Positions 37,033 to 47,101 of a DNA stretch of 64,000 nt are shown piece after piece (the first letter of the stretch is position 1; every line of letters starts with the position of its first letter). The stretch lies in contig NZ_JALEGT010000010.1 of assembly GCF_022763305.1 (NCBI RefSeq), positions 82,598-146,597 of the forward strand, written 5' to 3'. Made by a program: the position numbers and the translations under genes. The stretch comes from Marivita sp. (lineage in GTDB: Bacteria; Pseudomonadota; Alphaproteobacteria; Rhodobacterales; Rhodobacteraceae). The notes under the pieces were generated by a model. That model was not told the DNA's origin. It did no database searches and was given only the letters and a program-made list of their open reading frames with translations.

Positions 37033-37548
37033 TTATTCAGAGAAAGTCGCGAGATAGGCGATCAGGTTCTGGCGGTCTTCGGATTTGTTCAGACCGGCAA
37101 AGCCCATCGACGTGCCCGGCGCCCAACCGCGCGGGTTCTCGAGGAAGTGATACAGGTTTTCCGGCGTCCAGACATCGGCCACTTCGTTCAGCGCACCCGA
37201 ATAGTTGAACCCTTCTGCTGTGCCCACGTCGCGGCCGACGACGTTGTAGAGGTACGGACCAGCAGCATTTTCGCCTTTTTCCAGCTTGTGGCAGGCGCGG
37301 CACTTGCCGAACACCCGCTCGCCTGCGCCAGCATCGGCGGTTTCGATCATGGTGTCAAAGTTCACCTCGACGACCTCTTCGGTCGACGCTTCTTCTTCAC
37401 CGGTCTCGATCACGTAGACCGCGACTTCCTCACCATGGGCGCCGCCCACGTGATAGAGGGTCTCAGCCGCCCATTTACCAAGAAGGAAGATCAGAAGCGC
37501 GCCACAAAAGCTGCCGACGATCTTGGTGAAGGTCATTGTATCCAACAT
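37033..37548 (-). CDS. Membrane-anchored mono-haem cytochrome c
   Basis: 171 residues: an uncleaved N-terminal anchor (about 7-25), an acidic linker rich in Glu (about 40-65) and a class I cytochrome c domain with CRACH and the distal Met in TSMGFAGL. This is the layout of the CycM/c552-type membrane cytochromes that carry electrons from bc1 to terminal oxidases, so it may feed the cbb3 oxidase. ATG 37548 places the anchor at the N terminus; the open frame to 37641 is not used. Confidence 0.92.
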   Translation of the reverse strand: MLDTMTFTKIVGSFCGALLIFLLGKWAAETLYHVGGAHGEEVAVYVIETGEEEASTEEVVEVNFDTMIETADAGAGERVFGKCRACHKLEKGENAAGPYLYNVVGRDVGTAEGFNYSGALNEVADVWTPENLYHFLENPRGWAPGTSMGFAGLNKSEDRQNLIAYLATFSE

Positions 37549-37673
37549 TGTGTGCGTACCCGTCCGCTTGTGTTTCTTGCGTGTCGCGCGGGTATCTATT
37601 GCTTCCCCTTCCGCAAGGCAAGGTGTAGAAGCCGCGACCAAACGCCCGGTGGGCCAGAATATCCGGAGTCCGC

Positions 37674-38507
37674 ATGACCAACGCCATCGCTTTCCAGGGG
37701 GAACTGGGCGCCTATTCCCACGAGGCCTGCCGCTACAAACGCCCCGACATGGAGCCGCTGCCCTGCCGCACCTTTGAGGACGTGATCACTGCGGTTCAGA
37801 CCGGCAAGGCGGATCTGGCGATGCTGCCGGTGGAAAACACCATCTATGGCCGGGTCGCCGACATCCACCGCCTCTTGCCGAAAAGCGGGCTCAAGATCAT
37901 CGACGAAGCCTTCGTGCGCGTGCACATCAACCTTCTCGGCGTGCCGGGCGCAAAACTCGAAGATGTGACCGAGGCACATTCCCATCTGGTGCTGCTGCCG
38001 CAATGCGCGACCTTCCTGACCCAGCACAACATCCGGGGGCGCGTGAACGCCGACAACGCCCGCGCCGCCCGCGAAATCGCCGAACGCGGTGAAAAACACG
38101 CCGCCGCCCTCGCCAGCGAACTCGCGGCCGAGATCTATGGCCTCGACATCCTCGCCCGTCATATCGAGGACACCGACAGCAACACCACGCGCTTCCTGCT
38201 GATGGCGCGCGAGGGCGATCAGACCCGCCGTGGCGAACACGGCATGATGACCACCTTCGTCTTCCAGGTCCGCAACATCCCTGCGGCGCTCTACAAGGCG
38301 ATGGGCGGCTTTGCGACCAATGGCGTGAACATGACCAAGCTGGAAAGCTACATGGTCGACGGCTCTTTTACGGCAACGCAATTCTACGCCGACATCGAAG
38401 GTCATCCCGACGATCCCGCTGTTGCACTGGCGCTGGAAGAGCTCGACTACTTCACCGACATGCTGAACATCCTCGGCACCTATCCCCGCGATTCCCGCAG
38501 GGATTAA
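37674..38507 (+). CDS. pheA: Prephenate dehydratase
   Basis: 277 residues. The catalytic domain (about 4-180) begins IAFQGELGAYSHEAC and includes the conserved NTTRFLLMAR with the key Thr-Arg-Phe. An ACT regulatory domain (about 195-270) follows, with GVNMTKLESYMVDG in place of the more common ESRP, which may alter Phe feedback binding. It converts prephenate to phenylpyruvate. No chorismate mutase domain is fused. Confidence 0.95.
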   Translation: MTNAIAFQGELGAYSHEACRYKRPDMEPLPCRTFEDVITAVQTGKADLAMLPVENTIYGRVADIHRLLPKSGLKIIDEAFVRVHINLLGVPGAKLEDVTEAHSHLVLLPQCATFLTQHNIRGRVNADNARAAREIAERGEKHAAALASELAAEIYGLDILARHIEDTDSNTTRFLLMAREGDQTRRGEHGMMTTFVFQVRNIPAALYKAMGGFATNGVNMTKLESYMVDGSFTATQFYADIEGHPDDPAVALALEELDYFTDMLNILGTYPRDSRRD

Positions 38508-38553
38508 GGCCCGCCGCACGCCGCTGTCAGGCTGGCGTGCAGGGATCCGGCCC

Positions 38554-39411
38554 TCAGCGGATCTTCTGCCGGGTTTCGCGATACCACACGTAAAGCCCCG
38601 CAGCTGCGATCACCAGACTGCCGACAATGGTCCAGAAATCCGGAAACTCGGAAAACAGGATCACGCTCCAGACGGCGGCAAAGGCAAGTCCGGTATAGGA
38701 ATAGGGCGCCAGCATCGCGGCCTCTCCCTTGGTGAAGGCCTGGATCAACGCAAGCTGACCGGTCGTTCCGGCGATGGCCACGATAACCATCAACCCGATA
38801 TCCGTCCCACTGGGCGGCTGCCATTGGAACGGCACGAGAAGGCTCAACAGCACGGTGCCGACAAACCCGGTATAGAAAAGAGATGTCCACACATCCTCGT
38901 CCGCACCGACGCGTCGGGTCAGCAGCGCATAGGCCGAATAGCAGACAGCGGCACCCAGCGGGAACAGGGCGGCCGGGCTGAACACATCGCTGCCGGGCCG
39001 AATGATGATCAGCGCGCCGATCATCGCCGCGGCGATCCCGGCAATTCGGCGTACCCCGAGCTTTTCGCCCAGAAAAATCGCCGCCCCCAGGGTGATGAGA
39101 ACAGGATTGGTCGACATCAGCGCGGCGGCATCCGACAGTGGGATCAGGCTGAGACCGGTAAAAAAGAACGCTGTTGCGCCCATCAGCAGGATTGACCGCA
39201 GAAACTGAAGCACCGGATATCTGGTCTGCACCACCGTTTTCAGCCGGGGCAGCACCAACAGGAACACCAAGAGCATCTGTCCCGCATAGCGCGCCCAAAG
39301 CGCCGGCAGCACGCCGACATTCGGGGCCAGCGCCTTCACCGTCGCATCCATGACCGAAAAGCAGAAGATCGCGGCGATCATCAGAAGGATGGCACGGTTC
39401 TGTTCCGTCAT
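38554..39411 (-). CDS. DMT superfamily (EamA) transporter
   Basis: About 285 residues with ten hydrophobic spans in two EamA repeats. The N terminus AILLMIAAIFCFSVMDATVK is typical of this exporter group. Substrate unknown. ATG 39411 is chosen since it places the first span at the N terminus behind an AAGAAAAG ribosome site; ATG 39444 is an alternative. It converges with pheA. Confidence 0.9.
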   Translation of the reverse strand: MTEQNRAILLMIAAIFCFSVMDATVKALAPNVGVLPALWARYAGQMLLVFLLVLPRLKTVVQTRYPVLQFLRSILLMGATAFFFTGLSLIPLSDAAALMSTNPVLITLGAAIFLGEKLGVRRIAGIAAAMIGALIIIRPGSDVFSPAALFPLGAAVCYSAYALLTRRVGADEDVWTSLFYTGFVGTVLLSLLVPFQWQPPSGTDIGLMVIVAIAGTTGQLALIQAFTKGEAAMLAPYSYTGLAFAAVWSVILFSEFPDFWTIVGSLVIAAAGLYVWYRETRQKIR

Positions 39412-39600
39412 GCTGCGCTTTTCTTGAGCCGATGCCACGCGCATCACAATGCGCCTGTTCGGAATGCGGGATAGACTTCGGACTAGCACAATCGGGGGGA
39501 CACACAAGCGCTCTGCGCGAACAAGGACTGTGCAGGGCTCGTGTTTACCACTCCGTAAGGGTTTGCAAAGCCTAACGCGCCTTTAACCGGGTTCGCAAAG

Positions 39601-39665
39601 TTAGGTCCGCTTCGGACCTAATGTTTCGCGCGCGAAACATTTTCTTCAGATGCGTGTGCGCACAC
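39601..39665. repeat. Three neighbouring palindromes
   Basis: TTAGGTCCG-CTT-CGGACCTAA (39601-39621) is followed, with a two-base overlap, by the perfect 22-base palindrome AATGTTTCGCG/CGCGAAACATT (39620-39641), then by GTGTGC/GCACAC (39654-39665). They lie beyond the ogt stop (39673 end) and the divergent EamA start, and may form a composite terminator or protein-binding site. Confidence 0.7.
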
Positions 39666-39672
39666 ACCCCGC

Positions 39673-40131
39673 TCAGATCAACAACCCGGCCGCACCCTCA
39701 TGTTTGAGCAGCCAAACCTTGGTCTCGACGCCACCATCGCCGGAATAGCCCCCAAGCCCATTGGCGCCCAGAACGCGGTGACACGGGATCAGGATCGGGA
39801 TCGGATTGCCCCCGCAGGCCTGCCCGACCGCCTGCGCTGGAACACCCAGTTGCGCCGCCAGATCGCCATAGGTGCGGGTTTCCCCAAACGGAATCGCCGA
39901 CATGGCCGCGCAGACGGTGCGCTGAAACTCCGAACAGGTCAGCCGGATCGGAACGGTGAAGTCCTGCCGTTTCCCTGCGAAATACTCCGAGAGTTGCGCC
40001 GCAGCCTGCACCAAGACCGGCGTCCCGTCCCGCCGCCCCTCGCGCCAGTCCAGCGCCGTGATCCCCACCGCATCCGCCACCAGCGTCAGCGGCCCCAAAG
40101 GCGAGTCGACCGCCTGTTCAAACCGGCTCAT
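39673..40131 (-). CDS. ogt: Methylated-DNA-[protein]-cysteine S-methyltransferase
   Basis: 152 residues. The active-site PCHRVLG with the methyl-accepting Cys is seen near residue 121, preceded by the helix-turn-helix FQRTVCAAMSAIPFG. It repairs O6-alkylguanine by suicide transfer. ATG 40131 is set by the ATGA overlap with the DUF3253 gene; the open frame to 40290 is not used. It ends the ileS operon. Confidence 0.94.
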   Translation of the reverse strand: MSRFEQAVDSPLGPLTLVADAVGITALDWREGRRDGTPVLVQAAAQLSEYFAGKRQDFTVPIRLTCSEFQRTVCAAMSAIPFGETRTYGDLAAQLGVPAQAVGQACGGNPIPILIPCHRVLGANGLGGYSGDGGVETKVWLLKHEGAAGLLI

Positions 40132-40364
40132 CCCGGCAACCCCAACCGGATCGGCCCCTTGGCTGTCACCGGATCGACCGGCGCGCCTTTCTGGCTCGCC
40201 ACCAGATTCAGCTGAGCCGCCACCCGCCGCACCTCGGGCATCAGGGGACGCCAATCGTCGGAGAGCCTTCGCGCGGCTTCGGAGGGGCAAAAGGTTTTCC
40301 CGACCCCGCGCTGATGCGCGAGGTCGAGCAGAACATCCGCGATGTCTTTATCCGAGGGCGTCAT
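40128..40364 (-). CDS. DUF3253 small protein
   Basis: 78 residues with the family pattern [27 protein letters not shown] and [17 protein letters not shown]. It looks like a winged-helix protein with a possible DNA- or RNA-binding role. Its start lies inside the ileS coding end (17-base overlap) and its stop overlaps ogt, so the three are coupled. Confidence 0.88.
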   Translation of the reverse strand: MTPSDKDIADVLLDLAHQRGVGKTFCPSEAARRLSDDWRPLMPEVRRVAAQLNLVASQKGAPVDPVTAKGPIRLGLPG

Positions 40365-43314
40365 TGCACCGCTGGCAGGTGCCCGGATGCTGGTGCGTGC
40401 CGACATCCGGCAGGATCTTCCAGCAGCGCTGGCACTTCTCGCCCTCGGCTTTCTCGAAGACCACACCTACCCCCGCCACTTCGGGCAGGCGGAACGCCTC
40501 GGCCGGGGCCGGATCGCCGGTAAGGGTGATGCCCGAGGTGATGCAGATGTCGTCGAAATTCACCGACTTCAACGCCTCCAGCATCTCGGCATCCTCGATA
40601 TGCACCACCGGCGCCGCTTCAAGCGATGCACCGATCACCTTGTCCGTCCGCTGCACTTCGAGTGCGGCAGTCACCGCACGCCGCGCACGTCGTACCTTGG
40701 CCCATTTGGCCGCAAGCGCGTCGTCTTTCCACGATGCGGGCGTGTCCGGGATGTCCTGCAAATGCACCGACGAGTCGTCCCCGGGGAAGCGGTCAAGCCA
40801 GACGTCTTCCATCGTGAACACCAGCACCGGGGCAAGCCATGTGGTCAGGCGGTGGAACAGAATGTCCATCACCGTCCGCGCGGCACGGCGGCGCTGCGTG
40901 TCGCCGTCGCAGTACAGAGCGTCCTTGCGGATGTCGAAGTAGAAGGCCGACAATTCCACGGTGCAGAAGTTGAACAACTGCTGGAACACGCCCTGGAAAT
41001 CGTAGGAATCGTACCCGGTCCGCACAACCTCATCCAGCTCCGCCAGACGGTGCAGCACATAGCGTTCAAGCTCGGGCATATCCGCAGGCTCGACCCGATC
41101 CGCCTCGGTGAAATGCGACAGCGCGCCGAGCATATAGCGCATCGTGTTGCGCAGGCGGCGGTAGCTGTCGGCCACACCTTTCAGGATCTCCGGCCCGATC
41201 CGCAGGTCGGCGGTATAGTCGGCCTGCGCCACCCACAGACGGAGGATGTCTGCGCCGTATTGCTTGGTCACGTCCTCGGGGGCGACGGTGTTGCCCAGCG
41301 ACTTGGACATCTTGTTGCCCTTCTCGTCGAGCGTGAACCCGTGGGTCAGAACCCCGCGATAGGGTGCACGGCCCCGCGTGCCGCAGGCCTGCAGCATCGA
41401 GGAATGGAACCACCCGCGGTGCTGGTCGGTGCCTTCGAGGTAGAGATCGGCGAGACCGTCCTCGGACCCGTCCTCGCGGTCGCGCAGGACGAAGGCGTGG
41501 GTCGAGCCGCTGTCGAACCAGACGTCAAGGATGTCGAACACCTGTTCCCATTCGTTGGGATCGTAGTCGTTGCCGAGGAACCGCTCTTTCGCGCCGGGCT
41601 TGTACCATGCATCCGCGCCTTCGGCCTCGAACGCGTCGAGGATACGGGCGTTCACGGTTTCGTCGCGCAACAGGAAATCGGCATCGGTCGGCAACGCGCC
41701 CTTCTTGACGAAACAGGTCAGCGGCACACCCCATGCGCGCTGACGGGACAAAACCCAGTCGGGGCGGGCTTCGATCATCGAATAAAGCCGGTTGCGACCG
41801 GTCTGCGGCGTCCATTTTACCAGTTGGTCGATACTGGTGAGCGCCCGTTCACGGATCGTCTTGCCGTACTCGTCCTGCCCGTCGCCAACGGCGCGGTCGA
41901 TGGCGGCGAACCATTGCGGCGTGTTGCGGTAGATCACCGGAGCTTTCGACCGCCACGAATGCGGATAGCTGTGCGTCATCCGACCGCGCGCCAGCAGGCC
42001 ACCGGCTTCGACCAGCTTGTCGATCACGGCGGTGTTGGCCTTGCCTTCCTTGCCCTTGTGGTCAAGCACGCGCAGACCGGCGAAGAACGGCACATGCGGC
42101 AGGAATTCGGATTCCTCACCCACATTGTGGGTCATCCGGTCCATCCAGCCACGCGCGACAAAGGCGTCGTAGTCTTCCTGACCGTGGCTTGGGGCCGTGT
42201 GGACAAACCCCGTGCCCGCGTCGTCGGTCACATGATCGCCGTCGATCATCGGCACGTCGTAATCCCAGAACCCATCCGCGCCGTCGAGACCCCGGAACGG
42301 GTGCGCCAGCGTTAACGCGCCCAGCTCGTCCGCCGACACGTCGCGCAGGCGACGGTACATCGACGGCTCCAGCCGCGCTTTGGACAGCACGTCTTCGGCC
42401 AGCGCATCGGCCAAGAGGTAGCGGTCGCCGATCCGCGCCCAGCATTCCTCGGGGCGGCCAGTGACTTCGTAGAGGCCGTAAGCGATGGTGTTGTTGTACG
42501 CGACCGCCTTGTTGGACGGGATCGTCCAGGGGGTGGTCGTCCAGATAACGACCTTGGCGCTGGCAAGATCGCCAGTCACAATCCGCTGGTCGGCATGCGG
42601 GAAATCCCCGCCATCATCGATCAGCGGTTCGACCACGCGGAACGGCACCCAGATCGTGTGCGACTTGTGGTCGTGGTATTCGATCTCGGCCTCGGCAAGT
42701 GCTGTCTTTTCGACAGGCGACCACATCACGGGCTTTGACCCCTGATAAAGGGTCCCGGTCATCAGGAATTTCTGGAACTCCTCCGCGATGATCCGCTCGG
42801 CGCGGTAGTCCATCGTCAGATAGGGCTTGTCCCAGGTGCCGGTGATCCCGAGCCGCTTAAACTCGTCACGCTGGATGTCGATCCAGCCTTCAGCGAATTT
42901 GCGGCATTCCTGACGGAAATCGACGACATCGACCTCGTCCTTGTTCTTGCCCTTGGCGCGGTACTGTTCCTCGATCTTCCATTCGATGGGCAGACCATGG
43001 CAATCCCAGCCGGGGATGTAGCGCGCGTCGCGTCCCATCATTTGCTGGCTGCGCACAACCATGTCCTTGAGGATCTTGTTCAGCGCGTGGCCGATATGCA
43101 GGTGGCCGTTGGCATAGGGAGGGCCATCGTGGAGCGTGAAGGGCTTGCGCTCGGCGGCCCCTTGCGAGGCCTTCTCGCGCAGGCGGTCGTAGATGCCCAT
43201 CTTCTCCCATTTTTCCAGCCAGGCGGGTTCGCGGTTCGGCAGTCCCGCACGCATCGGAAAATCGGTCTGGGGCAGGTTCAGCGTGTCTTTGTAGTCAGGT
43301 GTTTCGGCGCACAT
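40348..43314 (-). CDS. ileS: Isoleucine-tRNA ligase
   Basis: 988 residues. [13 protein letters not shown] (class I HIGH motif) lies in the N-terminal part and KMSKSLGN in the catalytic half, with the CP1 editing domain between. The C-terminal zinc finger CQRCWKIL...CQRCNDALG is intact. It charges tRNA-Ile. It heads an operon with DUF3253 and ogt. Confidence 0.97.
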   Translation of the reverse strand: MCAETPDYKDTLNLPQTDFPMRAGLPNREPAWLEKWEKMGIYDRLREKASQGAAERKPFTLHDGPPYANGHLHIGHALNKILKDMVVRSQQMMGRDARYIPGWDCHGLPIEWKIEEQYRAKGKNKDEVDVVDFRQECRKFAEGWIDIQRDEFKRLGITGTWDKPYLTMDYRAERIIAEEFQKFLMTGTLYQGSKPVMWSPVEKTALAEAEIEYHDHKSHTIWVPFRVVEPLIDDGGDFPHADQRIVTGDLASAKVVIWTTTPWTIPSNKAVAYNNTIAYGLYEVTGRPEECWARIGDRYLLADALAEDVLSKARLEPSMYRRLRDVSADELGALTLAHPFRGLDGADGFWDYDVPMIDGDHVTDDAGTGFVHTAPSHGQEDYDAFVARGWMDRMTHNVGEESEFLPHVPFFAGLRVLDHKGKEGKANTAVIDKLVEAGGLLARGRMTHSYPHSWRSKAPVIYRNTPQWFAAIDRAVGDGQDEYGKTIRERALTSIDQLVKWTPQTGRNRLYSMIEARPDWVLSRQRAWGVPLTCFVKKGALPTDADFLLRDETVNARILDAFEAEGADAWYKPGAKERFLGNDYDPNEWEQVFDILDVWFDSGSTHAFVLRDREDGSEDGLADLYLEGTDQHRGWFHSSMLQACGTRGRAPYRGVLTHGFTLDEKGNKMSKSLGNTVAPEDVTKQYGADILRLWVAQADYTADLRIGPEILKGVADSYRRLRNTMRYMLGALSHFTEADRVEPADMPELERYVLHRLAELDEVVRTGYDSYDFQGVFQQLFNFCTVELSAFYFDIRKDALYCDGDTQRRRAARTVMDILFHRLTTWLAPVLVFTMEDVWLDRFPGDDSSVHLQDIPDTPASWKDDALAAKWAKVRRARRAVTAALEVQRTDKVIGASLEAAPVVHIEDAEMLEALKSVNFDDICITSGITLTGDPAPAEAFRLPEVAGVGVVFEKAEGEKCQRCWKILPDVGTHQHPGTCQRCNDALG

Positions 43315-43743
43315 TGGGAGCGTCCTCGGGATACGGATCAGAAATTTGTGAGAGGAGCGGCGCGGCAGTCTATACGCCTTGTCCCGGCGACTCGATTGCT
43401 CAGAGCGCCGGGCATGTAATTCGAATAATGATCGCGATCAGATGCGTCATGCGGCGCGTTATAGGAGCGGGAGGGGCCAACGTCCAGAGGGGCTGGGCAA
43501 GGCCGCTTCCTGCCGATTGCCCATCACACCGACAGCAAGTTTCCGCCCGTTGCCAAACCGCAGCCCGGACACCGCCGAATGCTGCCGACCTGTGCAGCGG
43601 ACTCCGGCCGGTTTTGGCCGGATTCAGGCAGGTGTGTCGCGCCGCGTGAACTGAAGCCATGGCACTGGCAGTCTGTCTCTATCCGGTGCGGTCGGCTGCT
43701 GAAGTTTGTCGGCCGCGCCTGAACAACCTCGAAAGGACAAGCC
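43315..43743. other. Intergenic region between ileS and a small membrane gene
   Basis: About 430 bases separating two divergent genes. Short open frames exist on both strands, but none has a good ribosome site or recognisable product. The promoters of ileS and the small gene should lie here. No RNA gene or repeat was recognised. Confidence 0.6.
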
Positions 43744-44025
43744 ATGTACCATGAGACATCTGAAGACACCCGTCGCCGGGCATCCGGGGCGCGTGGTGCG
43801 TTTGGTGACCTGCCGGGGGCGCACCGTCCTCCCGTGGATGTCACAACGTCGCGCGGCTCGGGCATGGGCCTCCTGATCGCCGCACTTGTGCTCCTCGGGT
43901 TCATCGCCCTGATCGCGCTTTTGCCAAGGGGGGAAAGCCCCGTATCGGGACCTCCCGGGCTGACGTCTGGCACGCCGCAGGCGGCCCCGACAGAGAATCC
44001 CGCCGCTTCGGTGCAAACCGAATAA
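43744..44025 (+). CDS. Small membrane protein of unknown function
   Basis: 93 residues with an AAAGGA ribosome site. A polar N terminus of about 40 residues leads to one membrane span (about 42-60), then a Pro/Ala-rich tail probably in the periplasm. No family is recognised. It is convergent with the ycjF-like gene. Confidence 0.65.
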   Translation: MYHETSEDTRRRASGARGAFGDLPGAHRPPVDVTTSRGSGMGLLIAALVLLGFIALIALLPRGESPVSGPPGLTSGTPQAAPTENPAASVQTE

Positions 44026-44136
44026 CCCGGCTCTGATCCGGCATACGGCCGTCTGTTGAAACGAGGCTTTGCCCGTTGCGTCGGGCAGGGCCGTTCCGGC
44101 GATCTGATGTGTGTGCTGGCGCTGGTGTTCAGTGTG

Positions 44137-45141
44137 TCACGTTTTCCGGGCGACCAAGCCGGACAGCGCAGTCTTGACGATCGACCGGACCGAGGGGCGT
44201 TTCCCGGGGGCAAAGGGCAGGGGGCGGCACACCTCGATCGCCGCCACGCCCACGCGTGCGGTGAGCGCGCCGTTGACGAGCCCTTCGCCAAACCGGCGCG
44301 AGAGCTTTCCGAGGATCGAGCCTCCAAGAATCGGCTCCAGCATGTCATCTCCCACCGCAACGGCGCCCGTTGCGACCAGATGCGACAGCACTGCACGAGT
44401 AAGCCGCCAGCTGCCCAATGTGCCGGACCGGCCGCCATAGATCTCGGCGATGCGTCGGATCATGCGGATGTTCGACCCAAGCGCCGCCACCACATCAGCC
44501 AGCGCCAAGGGCACAAGCGCTGTGACGGTGGCGACCTGGCGCGCGGCGGCCTCGACCTCGCGCCGGGCTGCCGCATCAAGCGGACCGAGAAGTTCGTGAT
44601 CCGCCACCGCGATCAGCGCCGAGGCGTCGAACATGTCCGCCTCGCGCTCTTTCAGGCGGTCGCGGCCCCATTTGGTGTCGTCGCGCGACGCATAGAGCCC
44701 GGTCAGGTCCTTGATGACGGCACGCGCGGCGCTCAGGTCTTCGCTGGCAAGGGCGGCATCGGCGGCGTGCTGGATGCGGTCGATGCGGCCAAGTCGGGCG
44801 AAAGCGGACAGCTCCTTAACAATGATCAGCAGCACCACCAGCAGGAAAAGCCCAAAGAGCCCTGCCACCGCATACCCGAGATAGAGGTTCTGGCTGACCA
44901 GATCGGTGACGAAGTTCCACGCGGCGACAGACACCACGGTGGTGATCAGCATCAGCAGCAGCGACCAGAACCAGCGGGCGAGCCGCGACACGGGCCGCGC
45001 GGCAAGGGCGGCGACGGTGGTCATGGCCTGACCTTGTGGCGCAGGTTCCAGCAGGTCGGGAACCGGGGGTGCCTCTGCCGGGGTGGGCGCGGGCGCGTCG
45101 TCGTCGAGATCGAAAAGGACAGGGCCTTTGGCGGTGCTCAT
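44137..45141 (-). CDS. YcjF-like membrane protein (TIGR01620/DUF697)
   Basis: 334 residues. After a Pro/Ala-rich acidic N terminus, two spans (about 50-72 and 80-112) precede a soluble DUF697 region. The family is the usual partner of YcjX-type GTPases in envelope stress. It overlaps the GNAT gene by four bases. Confidence 0.9.
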   Translation of the reverse strand: MSTAKGPVLFDLDDDAPAPTPAEAPPVPDLLEPAPQGQAMTTVAALAARPVSRLARWFWSLLLMLITTVVSVAAWNFVTDLVSQNLYLGYAVAGLFGLFLLVVLLIIVKELSAFARLGRIDRIQHAADAALASEDLSAARAVIKDLTGLYASRDDTKWGRDRLKEREADMFDASALIAVADHELLGPLDAAARREVEAAARQVATVTALVPLALADVVAALGSNIRMIRRIAEIYGGRSGTLGSWRLTRAVLSHLVATGAVAVGDDMLEPILGGSILGKLSRRFGEGLVNGALTARVGVAAIEVCRPLPFAPGKRPSVRSIVKTALSGLVARKT

Positions 45142-45578
45142 GCGTCGATCCTTTGCCAGTGATACCGGATGTCGGGCAGGCCTTCGTCATTGCCAGCGCC
45201 ATCAGTGTGTTCGACAGGGGCAAAGCCGTGGCGTTCGTAAAACGCCTGCGCGCGGGTGTTGGCCTGAAAGGTCCAGAGCGTGAGCTGGTCCTTGCGGCGC
45301 ATCGCGTCGGTCAGGAGCGTTGATCCGATGCCCTGCCCACGCGCGGCAGGATCGATGTAAAGCGCATGGATGTCGTCGCCGTTGCGGGCAAGGAACCCGG
45401 TGATTGTTTCGCTTTCGGAAACAGTGACCCAGCCGCGCTCGACCATCAGGCCCGCAAAACCGATGTCTTCGGCGCGGGTGTGGATGCGGGGCATCCACGG
45501 GGTTTCGTCGACCCAAGCGGACAGGATCGCACCGACGCGACCGGCATCAAGTGGGGTTGCGGGGCGGAGCCGGGTCAC
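45138..45578 (-). CDS. GNAT family N-acetyltransferase
   Basis: 146 residues. IDPAARGQGIGSTLL is the acetyl-CoA binding motif A, and AQAFYERHGF is motif B. The acceptor is unknown. It is wedged between ycjX and ycjF with ATGA overlaps on both sides, so all three should be made from one mRNA. Confidence 0.92.
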   Translation of the reverse strand: MTRLRPATPLDAGRVGAILSAWVDETPWMPRIHTRAEDIGFAGLMVERGWVTVSESETITGFLARNGDDIHALYIDPAARGQGIGSTLLTDAMRRKDQLTLWTFQANTRAQAFYERHGFAPVEHTDGAGNDEGLPDIRYHWQRIDA

Positions 45579-46990
45579 AGCCGGTCTCCGATCAGGAATT
45601 CGGCGGCGCGGTCCAGCCGTATATGTGGCGGGCCATCACCGGGTTTGAGGTTCAGGTGTGCAGGCGCAAAGCGCATGACCTGATAATCCTGATCCAGCCA
45701 CTTTTCGGCGCCGTCCCGCGCCGGGCCAAGCAGGTGGGACGGGTCCTGCGGCAGCTCTCCGGGATAGAAGGCGGCCTGTTTGCCGCTGTCGAGCAAGGTG
45801 CCGCGCACGCAGGGCAGGTCGGTGCCGTTGTGCGCGCGCATCTCCTCGACCGTGGCGCGCAGGGACGCGATGGACATGGCGCTGGTCTTGGCCCCTGCAA
45901 ATTGTGCCCGGTCGCGGGCGTCGCGGGTCAGCGCCTCCATGATCGCGGTCAGGCGGGCGTGCTGGGTGTGGTGCAAATGGTCGGCCTTGGTGGCGGCGAA
46001 GAGGATCTTCTCAACCCGTTTGCCGATCAGAAGCTGCGTCAGAAACTGGTTCTGACCGGGGCGGAACGCGCCGAGAATGTCGGCCATCGCCTGTCGCATG
46101 TCCTCGACCGCCTGCGGACCGGCATGGATCGCACCAAGCGCGTCGACCAGCACGATCTGGCGGTCGATCTTGGCGAAATGATCGCGGAAGAAGGGTTTGA
46201 CGACCTGGGATTTGTAGGCCTCGAACCGCCGTTCCATCTCGCGGGCAAACGATTTGCGCGGCGGGTTTGGAGTGGCGGGCAGGGGGGCGAAGGTGAGGAC
46301 AGGGCTGCCGGCCAGATCGCCGGGCAGGAGGAAACGGCCTGGGGTGCAATCGGAGAACCCCGCCTGCCGCGCGGCGGTCAGATAGGCGGTGAAACGGGCG
46401 GCAAGCGCCTGTGCGCGGGGTTCTTCGAGTGCCGCTGTGGTGTCTTCGGCTTTGGCAAGAGCGAGGTAGTCCTGCGCCAGGGCGCGGTTTTCGATCCGCT
46501 TAAGGGTTTCTTCAGACCATTGGCTGTAGGTTTTTTCCAGCAACCCAAGATCAAGCAACCACTCACCGGGATAATCCACAATGTCGAGATGTATGGTCCG
46601 GGGGCCCTGAAGCCCCGACAGAAGGCCTGAAGGGCGCACCTTGAGGGACAGGCGCAATTCGCTGATCGTGCGTGTGCTGTCGGGCCAGTGCGGGTCGCGG
46701 GCTGTCAGGGCACCCAGATGGGATTCGTAATCAAAGCGTGGCAGCGTGTCGTCGGGCTGTGGCTGCAGATAGGCTGACAGAATGCGCCCTTCGCCCTGCG
46801 CCAGCAGCCCCGGCATGCGCCCCCGGTCCATCAGGTTGGCCACCAGCGAGGTGATGAACACCGTCTTGCCCGACCGCGCGAGGCCTGTCACACCCAGCCG
46901 GATTGTCGGTTCGAAAAACGCGCCCGATACTGTGTCGGTGACATTCTCGAAGCCGCGGGTCAGCGTGTCGGCGATGGTGGAAATGACCAA
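45575..46990 (-). CDS. YcjX family GTP-binding protein
   Basis: 471 residues. The P-loop GLARSGKTVF (about 35-44) and IVDYPGEWLLDL mark the DUF463/YcjX GTPase-like family, associated with phage-shock or heat-shock regulons in gammaproteobacteria. The likely start is TTG 46990 behind AGAGG; no better ATG lies before the P-loop. First gene of ycjX-GNAT-ycjF. Confidence 0.9.
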   Translation of the reverse strand: MVISTIADTLTRGFENVTDTVSGAFFEPTIRLGVTGLARSGKTVFITSLVANLMDRGRMPGLLAQGEGRILSAYLQPQPDDTLPRFDYESHLGALTARDPHWPDSTRTISELRLSLKVRPSGLLSGLQGPRTIHLDIVDYPGEWLLDLGLLEKTYSQWSEETLKRIENRALAQDYLALAKAEDTTAALEEPRAQALAARFTAYLTAARQAGFSDCTPGRFLLPGDLAGSPVLTFAPLPATPNPPRKSFAREMERRFEAYKSQVVKPFFRDHFAKIDRQIVLVDALGAIHAGPQAVEDMRQAMADILGAFRPGQNQFLTQLLIGKRVEKILFAATKADHLHHTQHARLTAIMEALTRDARDRAQFAGAKTSAMSIASLRATVEEMRAHNGTDLPCVRGTLLDSGKQAAFYPGELPQDPSHLLGPARDGAEKWLDQDYQVMRFAPAHLNLKPGDGPPHIRLDRAAEFLIGDRL

Positions 46991-47101
46991 GGGCGGCCTC
47001 TTTTCTTTGCGTTGGGTCCAGAGATAAAGGCGCAGGTCCCCGGTTACCAGTGCTGCGCAAGGGGGATTGTTCGGCGCAATGCGTCAGGATAAGCGGGGCG
47101 C

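Noticed and set aside
40342..42315. Open frame of 657 codons opposite ileS
   Set aside because: Antisense to a certain tRNA synthetase gene; composition is typical of complementary-strand frames.
43299..43660. Small open frames in the gap upstream of ileS
   Set aside because: No ribosome sites, many rare residues, and frames on both strands overlap; no sign of coding.
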